A stretch of DNA of 64,000 nt from UBA2357 sp002344625 (GTDB lineage Bacteria > Pseudomonadota > Gammaproteobacteria > Burkholderiales > Rhodocyclaceae), in contig CALKIH010000011.1 in NCBI GenBank assembly GCA_937995335.1, positions 1-64,000 of the forward strand, in the 5' to 3' direction. Each line of letters opens with the position of its first letter. Positions within the stretch are counted from its first letter, which is position 1. Shown piece by piece: positions 36,756 to 44,131 of this stretch. The position numbers were made by a program, and so were the translations under genes. The notes below the pieces were generated by a model. It did not search any database. It worked only from the letters and a program-made list of their open reading frames with translations, and was not told where the DNA came from.

Positions 36756-38537
36756 ATGCAAACTTTGGTTAAAGATTCGGATTCGGCCGCCGCTATACTG
36801 CTTGAGTCCGATCCAGTCTTCGCGAACAGCCTGTGTCCGCGTTACCAGAGAGCGATCCTTGCCATGAATGTCCTCTTCTTCCTGATTCCGGGTGTTGTGA
36901 CGGCACTGGCTGCGATGCTTGCCTTCACACTGGCCGATGCGTCGACCCCGGTGCGGGCAGCGCTTGCGCTTGGCGCAGGGGCTGCGGTTGTGGTTTGCGT
37001 CCACTTGCTTGTCCGGATCCGCTACGACGCCCCCCTGACGCGCATGCGCGAGGTGTTCGTCACCATGAACCGGACCGGCGACCTGGGGCAACGGGTGCCG
37101 GTCGATGCCGGTCCGCTGCGCGAATCCGCGCTGGGGTTCAACTGCTTCATCGAAACCCTGCAGGGCATCGTGGGGAAAGTGATATTCGACGCTCAGCGGG
37201 TTGCCGATGCGGCGGATGCGCTCGGACGGCATGCGGCGTTGGTGGCCCAGGGGTCGGAGCGCCAGCGCAGCGCTTCCGAGAGCATGGCGCGCGGTATCGA
37301 AGACATGACCCGAGGCGTCAACTCGATCGCCGAAAATGCAAACCGGACCGCGGAGAACGCGCAGGAGGCACGTGGCCTGTCGCAGGGGGGCGCGCGCAGC
37401 GTGACCGAAGTCTCGAACGGTATCGAAGGCATCGCGATGTCGGTCGAGCGTTCGGCCCAGCTCGTGGGTGCGCTGGGCGAACGGTCCGAATCGATCGGCG
37501 GCATTATTCAGGTAATTCGCGAGATCGCCGATCAAACCAATCTGCTGGCCCTCAATGCCGCGATCGAGGCGGCGCGGGCGGGCGAGCAGGGCCGTGGTTT
37601 CGCGGTCGTTGCGGACGAAGTACGCAAGCTGGCCGAGCGCACGTCGAACGCGACGGCGGAGATCGGTCAAGTGATCGTCGCGATCCAGACCGAGACCCGC
37701 ACCGCGATCGATGCCATCCGGGTCGGCGCCGATCTGGCGCATGGCGGAGCCGGACTGGCGCAGCAGGCTGCGGATTCGCTCGCGAAGATCGATGCGGGCG
37801 CGGTCGAGACCATGGGCAAGGTCGAGGGTATCGCGGTGGCGATCGCCCAGCAGAGCCGCGAGGCCGATACCGTGCTCGAGCATGTGCGCGACATCATGAC
37901 CCTGGTCGAGAGTAACGCGAGCGGCGCGGCCGACACCCTGAACGAGGCGCGGCGGCTGGAGAGCCTGGCCGCGAACCTGCACGAGATCAGCAAGGTGTTC
38001 CGGCTGGGGCCAGCCGGCGAAGAGGCCATGCAGATACACAAGCGCATGCCCGACAAGGTCGTCGTTGCCGCAGCCGAGGCGGGCCGCCTGCTCGAGCAGG
38101 CGATCCGCAACGGGCAGATCGACGAGCAGGCGCTTTTCGACCGCGATTACCGTCCGATCGCCGGGACGCGGCCGCAGAAATACCGCTCGCGCTTCGACGA
38201 ACTGACCGACCGCATCATGCCGCCGCTTCAGGAGCCGCTGCTCGAGCACGATACAAGCATTCTCCTGGCCTGCGTGGTCGATGAGAACGGCTATCTTCCG
38301 ACCCACAACAAGCGCTACAGCCAGCCCCTGACCGGCGACCATGACAAGGATCTGCTTGCCAACCGGACCAAGCGGATCTTCGACGATCCGGTGGGTCGGC
38401 GCTGCGGCGCGCACGAGTTGCCCTATCTGGTGCAAACCTACCGCCGGGATACCGGTGAGGTCATCCACGACATCTCTGCGCCGGTTTACGTAAATGGGCG
38501 CCATTGGGGCGGTTTTCGAATCGGCTACCGCGCCTGA
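36756..38537 (+). CDS. Methyl-accepting chemotaxis protein with C-terminal Cache-like domain
   Basis: Chemoreceptor of up to 593 residues. Two transmembrane helices separated by a very short loop (FTLADASTPVRA) leave no periplasmic sensor. The cytoplasmic signalling hairpin is intact, centred on EIADQTNLLALNAAIEAARA and GRGFAVVADEVRKLAERT. After it, about 150 residues include VVDENGYLPTHNKRYSQP and NRTKRIFDDPVG and end in VYVNGRHWGGFRIGY, a fold I read as a Cache/PAS-like sensor placed in the cytoplasm. Two starts are possible: ATG 36756, or ATG 36864, which follows a sigma-28-like promoter at 36770-36796 that would make the shorter form. Confidence 0.85.
   Translation: MQTLVKDSDSAAAILLESDPVFANSLCPRYQRAILAMNVLFFLIPGVVTALAAMLAFTLADASTPVRAALALGAGAAVVVCVHLLVRIRYDAPLTRMREVFVTMNRTGDLGQRVPVDAGPLRESALGFNCFIETLQGIVGKVIFDAQRVADAADALGRHAALVAQGSERQRSASESMARGIEDMTRGVNSIAENANRTAENAQEARGLSQGGARSVTEVSNGIEGIAMSVERSAQLVGALGERSESIGGIIQVIREIADQTNLLALNAAIEAARAGEQGRGFAVVADEVRKLAERTSNATAEIGQVIVAIQTETRTAIDAIRVGADLAHGGAGLAQQAADSLAKIDAGAVETMGKVEGIAVAIAQQSREADTVLEHVRDIMTLVESNASGAADTLNEARRLESLAANLHEISKVFRLGPAGEEAMQIHKRMPDKVVVAAAEAGRLLEQAIRNGQIDEQALFDRDYRPIAGTRPQKYRSRFDELTDRIMPPLQEPLLEHDTSILLACVVDENGYLPTHNKRYSQPLTGDHDKDLLANRTKRIFDDPVGRRCGAHELPYLVQTYRRDTGEVIHDISAPVYVNGRHWGGFRIGYRA
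36770..36796 (+). promoter_or_regulatory. Sigma-28 (FliA)-like promoter for the chemoreceptor gene
   Basis: TAAA at 36770-36773, a 15-base spacer, then GCCGCTAT at 36789-36796 closely match the flagellar sigma consensus TAAA-N15-GCCGATAA (two mismatches). Chemoreceptor genes are typical members of this regulon. Transcription would begin near 36803, downstream of the first possible start codon (36756) and upstream of ATG 36864. Confidence 0.5.
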
Positions 38538-38580
38538 TGCCGGCGATGGCCGCGAGCCGGGCGTGCCCGGCCTTTTGCGC

Positions 38581-39423
38581 CTACGCGTCCGAAATCGGGC
38601 GCGGCGGCGCGACAGGGGTGGGCCTGCCGTCGTAAGCGATCGCAACCATCGTGAATTGCCCGCGCGTGCATAGCCGGCGCTGTCCGCTGAGCAGTTCTTC
38701 GGCATGCATCGTCACCTCCACCACCAGCGAACTGTTGCCGACGTGGACCACCTTGGCGGACAGATCCACGATTTCGCCTTCCAGCACCGGCGCATGAAAA
38801 TCGATCCGGTCCGAAGATGCCATCACGACCGGCATGCGCGCGAGGCGCGACGCGGCGACGAACGCGGCCTTTCCGAGCCACTCGAGCGCCTGGCCGCCGT
38901 ACAGGGTGCCGATATGGTTGGTGTGGGACGGGAACACCAGTTCCACCATGCGGGTGGTGTGTTCATCCACCGGCTCCGGCACGGGGGCCGCAGGCGCACC
39001 CGTCCGGGCGTCTCCGACCGAGACCAGCGTGAAGTGTCCGTGCAGTCCGGTGCTGCGGATACCGCTGCAGAGGTCCTCGGCAATGAGCGACACATCCACC
39101 TCGATCGAGCGCGTGCCGCGCCTGACGATGTTGCCCGACAGCTCGATCAGGCGGCCCTGCGGGATCGGGCTGTGGAAGTCGATGCGGCCGCTATTCGCGG
39201 TGACCATCGGTCGCCGGGTTTCGCGCGTTGCGACCAGGAAGGCGAGCTTGTCCATCATCGCCAATGCAGCGCCGCCGAACAAGGTGCCGTGATGATTGGC
39301 GCGCTCGGGGAAGACGACGTCGACCATCGTCGTCGGAGGTGAACGGGTCGCGGTGGTATGCGCGTGCGGGGTCTCTTCGTGCGCGGCTGTCCCCACGACA
39401 GCCGAATGCGACATGGCTTGCAT
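38581..39423 (-). CDS. Acyl-CoA thioesterase, tandem hotdog domains
   Basis: Protein of 280 residues with two hotdog domains (about 30-140 and 158-272), each with the YciA/BFIT-type acyl-CoA thioesterase signature: FPERANHHGTLFGGAALAMMDK in the first and FPSHTNHIGTLYGGQALEWLGK in the second. Such double-hotdog enzymes hydrolyse acyl-CoAs. The start at 39423 has AGGAG six bases upstream. A full cobalamin riboswitch precedes it with 160 bases between and no other gene, so expression should fall when cobalamin is plentiful. This regulation is unusual for a thioesterase. Confidence 0.88.
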   Translation of the reverse strand: MQAMSHSAVVGTAAHEETPHAHTTATRSPPTTMVDVVFPERANHHGTLFGGAALAMMDKLAFLVATRETRRPMVTANSGRIDFHSPIPQGRLIELSGNIVRRGTRSIEVDVSLIAEDLCSGIRSTGLHGHFTLVSVGDARTGAPAAPVPEPVDEHTTRMVELVFPSHTNHIGTLYGGQALEWLGKAAFVAASRLARMPVVMASSDRIDFHAPVLEGEIVDLSAKVVHVGNSSLVVEVTMHAEELLSGQRRLCTRGQFTMVAIAYDGRPTPVAPPRPISDA

Positions 39424-39428
39424 GTGCT

Positions 39429-39440
39429 TCTCCTGGCTCG
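39429..39440 (-). repeat. 12-bp copy of the B12-box core at the thioesterase ribosome-binding site
   Basis: On the RNA strand CGAGCCAGGAGA at 39429-39440 covers the Shine-Dalgarno sequence of the thioesterase gene. The identical 12 bases occur at 39594-39605, forming the 5' half of the riboswitch's B12 box. Outside this block the flanks differ on both sides. Confidence 0.8.
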
Positions 39441-39582
39441 ACCGCGGCGGGGATGGAAAGCGACCATGCAGCCATGCGCATGGTCTGCCGGTCGGGCCGC
39501 GCCCGTCGCGAAATCGAAACGGGACGAGCACGGCCGTGCCTCCCCGGGACACCCCGCCCCGGTCTGGATTGATGACGAAATA

Positions 39583-39760
39583 CCTTCGGCAGGTCTCCTG
39601 GCTCGCGGCTGATGGTGCATCTCACCCGCCTTCCCGGCGCTTGGCCAGTGGCATGCATGGGTGTGATACTCGCCGCCTACAGTTGCGGGGGCAGCCCCGG
39701 AATTGGCGCGCGCGCCGCACCGGGTTCCCTTTTCGTTCTCCTTGCGGAGAAACCTGAGGT
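39583..39760 (-). promoter_or_regulatory. Cobalamin riboswitch
   Basis: All conserved blocks of the adenosyl/hydroxocobalamin riboswitch class appear in order on the minus strand: AAAGGGAACCCGGTGC, CAATTCCGGGGCTGC followed by CCCCGCAACTGTAG, GCCACTGG, GCCGGGAAGGCG, and the B12 box GAGCCAGGAGACCTGCCG at 39587-39604, which fits the published consensus at every position. The closing P1 stem can form between CAGGT near 39756 and ACCTG near 39591. The next gene downstream is the tandem-hotdog thioesterase at 39423. The 160-base expression platform contains several G/C-rich hairpins but no clear T-tract terminator, suggesting translational control. Confidence 0.95.
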
Positions 39761-39915
39761 GCGCGCAGGCTAGTTCATGGCCGATGGCGTGTCAAATGCA
39801 TGATCGTGAGGCGGCCGGGCGCACTTGGGTATCTCAGGGGCGGGAGTATCGTGCAGCAGGGATGGGCCATCGATCCTGGTGCGAGGCTCGATGCGCCCGG
39901 ACGGATGCGATGGGT

Positions 39916-39943
39916 TTGATCCTGGCTGATTTCAGATTACCAT
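39916..39943 (+). promoter_or_regulatory. Candidate promoter for the glycine-zipper gene
   Basis: TTGATC at 39916-39921 and TACCAT at 39938-39943 are separated by 16 bp and resemble sigma-70 elements. A second dyad, TTGAC-N8-GTCAA at 39955-39972, lies just downstream and could be an operator. Both are upstream of the strong AAAGGAGG ribosome site of the glycine-zipper gene. Assignment by consensus only. Confidence 0.35.
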
Positions 39944-40021
39944 GATCGCCGTCATTGACGATTCCGGGTCAATTTGCGCGAAGCGCGTGATGTGCGTTGG
40001 ATGATATGAAAGGAGGATTGA

Positions 40022-40348
40022 ATGCGCGTTAGACATCTCATGATGGCCTCGCTGGTCGCGGGTGCATCTTTTGTGGGTGGGCAGGCCCTTGCCAACAACA
40101 CCGTGACCGGCGCCGTGGTCGGTGCCGGTGTCGGTGGCCTGACCAACGGCATGGGCGGCGCGGTGCGCGGCGGCCTGATCGGTGGCGGTGTGGGGGCAAT
40201 GACCGAGAGCAGCGATGCCCGCAGCAGCGCCACGCGTGGCGCGGCCGTGGGGGCGGGCGTGGGCTTGCTGACCGATGGTGCCGGTGGTGCTGTCCGGGGC
40301 GGTGTATATGGGGCGGCGGGCGGTGCCTTGATCGGCCGTCTCCGCTGA
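40022..40348 (+). CDS. Exported glycine-zipper protein
   Basis: Protein of 108 residues. A signal peptide (cleavage near QALAN, about residue 25) is followed by two near-identical glycine-zipper units: GAVVGAGVGGLTNGMGGAVR and GAAVGAGVGLLTDGAGGAVR, separated by a polar GAMTESSDARSSATR linker. Glycine-zipper segments pack into membranes or oligomerise, and such proteins are often linked to the outer membrane. AAAGGAGG before the start suggests high expression. Function unknown; it is followed 41 bp later by an HdeA-like gene in the same direction, so the two probably act in envelope stress. Confidence 0.82.
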   Translation: MRVRHLMMASLVAGASFVGGQALANNTVTGAVVGAGVGGLTNGMGGAVRGGLIGGGVGAMTESSDARSSATRGAAVGAGVGLLTDGAGGAVRGGVYGAAGGALIGRLR

Positions 40349-40389
40349 GCTTCAACTGTGGTTCGTGTAATTTCGATGGAGTGTCAAGC

Positions 40390-40716
40390 GTGAAGAAAAT
40401 TTTTGCAGCCGTATCGGTGGGTGCCTTGATCGTGTTGTCGAACACCGTGTCGGCCGAGGAAAGCTACCGGTTCGAAGACGTGGTGCATTTGACCTGCGAA
40501 GAAGTGGCGGCGCAGGTCGGTGACAACCCGGCGCGGGTGGAGGCGATCGTGCGGCCGCTCGCCGAATACTCGCTTGCCAAGCGTAGCCTGAGCGTGCCGG
40601 AGGGGCGGCCCGAAATCGGGCAGCAGTTCGGTGAACTGCTCAAGGCGTTCTGCACCGCGGAGCCCGACGGCCTGTTCTACAATGCCGTCGATCGCGCGAT
40701 TCGCCGCCTGCTTTGA
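40390..40716 (+). CDS. HdeA-like small periplasmic protein
   Basis: Protein of 108 residues with a clear signal peptide (KKIFAAVSVGALIVLSNTVSA). The mature part has two cysteines, in VVHLTCEEVA and LKAFCTAEPD, spaced as in the HdeA/HdeB acid-stress chaperones, whose single disulfide joins such positions; helical content is also similar. The match to HdeA is by pattern, not by alignment. I start at GTG 40390, which has GGAG eight bases upstream; GTG 40381 would overlap that site. Probably cotranscribed with the glycine-zipper gene and ended by the terminator at 40751. Confidence 0.7.
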   Translation: MKKIFAAVSVGALIVLSNTVSAEESYRFEDVVHLTCEEVAAQVGDNPARVEAIVRPLAEYSLAKRSLSVPEGRPEIGQQFGELLKAFCTAEPDGLFYNAVDRAIRRLL

Positions 40717-40750
40717 AAGTCGGCCGGCCGTGGCCGGCTGAAATTGCATG

Positions 40751-40810
40751 ACCACCGTTACCGGTCTCGAAACCTCGTGAATGCGAGTTGACCGTAACGG
40801 TGGTTTTTTT
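40751..40810 (+). terminator. Rho-independent terminator after the HdeA-like gene
   Basis: ACCACCGTTACCGGTC pairs with GACCGTAACGGTGGT with one bulged base, giving a 15-bp stem, and the right arm runs into T7. The loop contains a smaller hairpin (CTCG...CGAG). It lies 35 bases after the HdeA-like stop codon. Confidence 0.85.
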
Positions 40811-40892
40811 GTGCCGTCGGTCATGCGTGCGGACCCACGGGCGCTTGTCCGGCGCCGCGCGCTTTGGCGCGGGGCAGCCCGGTCCGAGGCGA

Positions 40893-41150
40893 TCAAAGTC
40901 CGTACAGCGACAGGATCTCCTTGTAGCCCCGCAAGCTCTGCGCCGGGTCATAGCGCTCGAACACCTGGTGTTGCCGGATGCGGTTTTCGGGTGAGATCGA
41001 GGCCAGGAGGGTCTCGCGTTCCGCGATGATGTCGCGGTACATGGTCTCGGTGACGAAAACGAACGGGATGGCGTGGTAGATGCCATCCGCTTGTGGCAGG
41101 TGAAAGCGCGGGTTCGCTGGGCGAATGTTCTCGAGTCTATGGCTCTTCAT
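40893..41150 (-). CDS. Small hypothetical protein
   Basis: A soluble protein of 85 residues that I do not recognise. It lacks a signal peptide or transmembrane helix. It is rich in polar residues and ends in RGYKEILSLYGL; the middle (VFVTETMYRDIIAERETLL) is predicted helical. GGAG is 11 bases before the ATG at 41150. The upstream 170 bases are A/T-rich compared with neighbours, consistent with a promoter region between this gene and the permease gene at 41320. Confidence 0.55.
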   Translation of the reverse strand: MKSHRLENIRPANPRFHLPQADGIYHAIPFVFVTETMYRDIIAERETLLASISPENRIRQHQVFERYDPAQSLRGYKEILSLYGL

Positions 41151-41319
41151 GGCACTTTGGGCTCCTGATTGTCTCGCCCGAATAAATACCGCAAAAAAAT
41201 TACAGATGTGTTGACCTGGCTCATGAAATCGCAGTCTTGCACGGATTTATTTTGACATACATCCGTTTTATGTTTGCGCGCCAGGCCGACCGGCGAAGAC
41301 AGCGGGCCGGCGTGTTCAT

Positions 41320-42387
41320 TCACATGGAGCGCTCCGGTATCTGCCCGTTCATCGATAAAAGTATCGCGATCGGGCGCGTGCGTTCGAACTCCGAGAACAC
41401 GATCACCATGACGGCGGCAATCGGTACCGCGAAAATTGCGCCGGCAATCCCCCAAAGGCTCGACCAGGCGGTAAGACTGATCAGGATCACATAAGGGCTG
41501 ATGTTGAGAGAATTGCCCATGACCTGCGGTTCGACGATGTAGCCCATCAGCGCCTGGGCGGCGGACAGGAGCACGAGCAGTACCAGCACCGAGTTCAGGT
41601 CATCGAACTGGATCAGCGCCAGCGCGACCGGAAACGCCAGCCCGATGAATGTGCCGACATACGGGATGTAGTTGATCAACCCGATGATGATGGCCCAGAA
41701 AACCGCGAACTCGAGCCCCATCGCAGCCATGATCACCCAACTGATCAAGCCCAGCACCACGTTGATCATGGTCTTGACCGCGAGGTAACGGCCCACCCGG
41801 GCGTTGATGTCGCCGATGACCTTCAAAAGCCGCCGGGTCTTGTCCGGGTCTTCCGACAGGGAGCTCAGTTTGTAATGAAACGTGCGCTGTTCCAGGAGCA
41901 GGAAAGTCACGTTGAGCAGCACGAAAACCAGCGCGCCCAGCAGGCCGGCGATCGACACGAAGCCGGTGCGGATCAGGCGCTGCAGGTTGATCTCGCCCAG
42001 GGCGTCGCGACGGATCGTTTCCCAGGTGAGCGTGCTTTCGATGCCGACGCGCGTCGCACCGGTCTGGAGGGTGTTCAGCAGGTTTTCCTGAAATTCGGGC
42101 GCGCGGGTCACGATCGTCGCAAGATTGCCGACGAAGAGGGCCGAAAGCTCCATCAGCAGCGCCGTGATCACGATCGCCGCGAGGATGTAGCGCACATGTA
42201 TCGGTATGCGCTTGCCCACCACCGGAATGAAACCCGAGAGCCGGGATACGCCGATTATGACGTATACGATCAGGATGCTCGTCACGACCGGGACGAAGAT
42301 CGGACGGCCGATGAAGAGTATGTATCCAAGCATCAGCGTCAGTGCGACGCCGTAGACGAAGTTGTTGAATCGGAAGTCCTCGATCAT
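41320..42387 (-). CDS. AI-2E family transporter (PerM/YdiK type)
   Basis: Inner-membrane protein of 355 residues with about eight transmembrane helices in the AI-2E/PerM arrangement: two N-terminal helix pairs, a long polar segment (about 95-145) and a C-terminal block with FWAIIIGLINYIPYVGTFIGLAFPVALA and VEPQVMGNSLNISP, both family hallmarks. Members include AI-2 exporters and Na+/H+ antiporters, so the substrate cannot be named. It stands alone between small genes. Confidence 0.9.
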   Translation of the reverse strand: MIEDFRFNNFVYGVALTLMLGYILFIGRPIFVPVVTSILIVYVIIGVSRLSGFIPVVGKRIPIHVRYILAAIVITALLMELSALFVGNLATIVTRAPEFQENLLNTLQTGATRVGIESTLTWETIRRDALGEINLQRLIRTGFVSIAGLLGALVFVLLNVTFLLLEQRTFHYKLSSLSEDPDKTRRLLKVIGDINARVGRYLAVKTMINVVLGLISWVIMAAMGLEFAVFWAIIIGLINYIPYVGTFIGLAFPVALALIQFDDLNSVLVLLVLLSAAQALMGYIVEPQVMGNSLNISPYVILISLTAWSSLWGIAGAIFAVPIAAVMVIVFSEFERTRPIAILLSMNGQIPERSM

Positions 42388-42544
42388 GCTCAGGTGTTCC
42401 TGCTCTTGGATTCAAGATGCCCATGTCGGGCGGGTAATCGGCCTGCGGCGCGTGGTGTCCCGGATCCGGCCGGGCGCGAACGGGCCCGCAGCCGCTCATC
42501 GATGTCGTGCATGGCGGCTGCGGGCGTATCGGCAGTGCGGGGCG

Positions 42545-42994
42545 TTACTTGGTCAGTTTGGTCGCCGCTTCGGCGGCTTGATCCTTGCCGACTTCGACGG
42601 CTTTGTCCTTGGCCATATCGACGGCCTTGTCCTTCGCCGCGTCGGTCAGCGAACCCGTGCCCGCGCCTGGCACCGATGGCAGCCCGGGGGCGGCCCCGAG
42701 AGCGCCCGCCGCGCTGGCCGCCCCGGCCACGCCGGTCGCGCCCGCTACGCCAGGAACCGCGGGAACGCCCGGAACGGCGGGCGTGCCCGGCAGTGCGGCA
42801 CCGACGCCGCCCGCCGCGGGCAGGATCTGCCCCGCCTGATCCTTGACCATGTCTGTTGCCTTGTCCTTGGCGGCGTCCGTCGCCTGGCTCTTAGCGGCAT
42901 CGATGGCCGCGGCGGCCGGGTCGGCTGCGTGGGCGGCGCCCGAAAGCAACAGTGCCAGGGTCAGGGTGGTGGCCAGAAGTGGTTTGACGCTCAT
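42545..42994 (-). CDS. Exported low-complexity protein, helical ends with a Pro-Gly-rich core
   Basis: Protein of 149 residues with a signal peptide (cleavage near AHAAD, about residue 23). The mature part has a helical A/D/K block (DAAKSQATDAAKDKATDMVK), a core of collagen-like units (PGTPAVPGVPAVPGVAGATG) and a second helical block (DAAKDKAVDMAKDKAVEVGK). The two flanks are near-repeats of each other, so it could form a coiled-coil clamp around a flexible rod. No family recognised. Confidence 0.7.
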   Translation of the reverse strand: MSVKPLLATTLTLALLLSGAAHAADPAAAAIDAAKSQATDAAKDKATDMVKDQAGQILPAAGGVGAALPGTPAVPGVPAVPGVAGATGVAGAASAAGALGAAPGLPSVPGAGTGSLTDAAKDKAVDMAKDKAVEVGKDQAAEAATKLTK

Positions 42995-43033
42995 GCCATT
43001 CGCTCCTCGATTGAAGGTGAAAGATGAAAACTC

Positions 43034-43075
43034 CGCGAAACCCGCATGTGCGGGTTCTCGCGCTTGGGTCCCAAG
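43034..43075. repeat. Two adjacent dyads upstream of the low-complexity exported protein
   Basis: A near-perfect hairpin at 43034-43062 (ACCCGC-ATGT-GCGGGT core, extended by CGCGA/TCGCG with one bulge) is immediately followed by a 13-base palindrome CTTGGG-T-CCCAAG at 43063-43075. They lie 40-80 bases before the minus-strand start at 42994, so they may be an operator or a 5' leader structure. Neither has a T-tract. Confidence 0.45.
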
Positions 43076-43240
43076 TTTAACCTTTCATCGTGTCCGTTGT
43101 TCGTTCGGCAGATCACGGTTCGGGCATGCTGCGGCGTCGCCGAAACCCGGCGGGTGCCGGATAATGTCGTACAGGCGGGCGGCGGCCGACGATGCGTCGT
43201 TCGCTCGAATGGCATGTCGATCGTCAGCGAGGTGGGCTAG

Positions 43241-44011
43241 GTGCCGTCGATAAGAGATTTGTTCCGCTACCCGGTGAAGGGGCTCAGCCCCGAGCGGCTC
43301 GGCTCGGTCACCATGACGGCGGGGCAAGGCTTCCCCAACGACCGCCGCTTTGCGATTGCGCATGGCGGGGCCGGGATCGATGTCTGCCGGCCGCGCTGGA
43401 TGCCCAAGCGAGCGTTCCTCGCGCTCGATTCCCTGCCTGCGCTCGCGGCGCTGAGCAGTCGCTGGGACGCTAGCTCGGACAGGCTCGAGATCCGCGACCG
43501 GGGCCGGCTCGTGGCAGCCGGCCGCCTGGGCGATGCCGACGAGCGGCGCGCGCTCGAGGACTTTTTCAACGCCTTCGCGGGTTCCGCGGCGCGCGGTGGC
43601 GTCCGCATCGTGGAATCTCGCGGCTTCAGCTTCACCGATGCCGAGGCGCCGCTGGTGTCGATCGTCTCGCATGCGTCGATCGTCGAGCTGGAGCGAAGCA
43701 TCGGCCAGGCGATCGATGCACGCCGATGGCGGGCGAACATCGTGATCGACTCTGCGTGTGCGTGGGCGGAAACGACCTGGGTCGGGAAGACGCTCTCGAT
43801 CGGGCAGGTGCGCATGCGGGTTGTCGAGCCGATTCTGCGCTGTGCCGCCACCTGCGCCAATCCGGATAGCGGCGAGCGTGACATCAATCTGCCGCGCTGG
43901 TTGGCGCGCGAGCATGGCGAGGCGGTGTTCGGCGTCTATGCCGAAGTGCTTGTTGGTGGCAGCGTGAATGCTGGTGCGCAACTGGTGCCGAGTGCCGGCG
44001 AAGGCGGGTAA
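43241..44011 (+). CDS. MOSC domain-containing protein
   Basis: Protein of 256 residues with an N-terminal MOSC beta-barrel (SIRDLFRYPVKGLSPERLGSVTM) and the C-terminal MOSC core (about 130-250), including VVEPILRCAATCANPDSGERD, which has the conserved cysteine (CANP) seen in YcbX and molybdenum-cofactor-dependent amidoxime reductases. MOSC proteins bind or move Mo-cofactor sulfur or reduce N-hydroxylated compounds. Starts with GTG; GAGG lies just upstream. Confidence 0.85.
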   Translation: MPSIRDLFRYPVKGLSPERLGSVTMTAGQGFPNDRRFAIAHGGAGIDVCRPRWMPKRAFLALDSLPALAALSSRWDASSDRLEIRDRGRLVAAGRLGDADERRALEDFFNAFAGSAARGGVRIVESRGFSFTDAEAPLVSIVSHASIVELERSIGQAIDARRWRANIVIDSACAWAETTWVGKTLSIGQVRMRVVEPILRCAATCANPDSGERDINLPRWLAREHGEAVFGVYAEVLVGGSVNAGAQLVPSAGEGG

Positions 44012-44131
44012 GCCGGGCCGTGATCGCGGCGCGGCGTCGATTATCGCGATCCAAGCTGGCACAATCGGACGATTGCCCGCCTTCGCGCCGCGGCCCAGGC
44101 GGCACTTGCCCCTGTTTTTCGGAGTGCCCGG

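Noticed and set aside
39191..39658. Minus-strand 155-residue frame between the riboswitch and the thioesterase
   Set aside because: It reads through the B12 box and then out of frame through the thioesterase gene; composition is arginine-rich. The thioesterase is the first real gene after the riboswitch.
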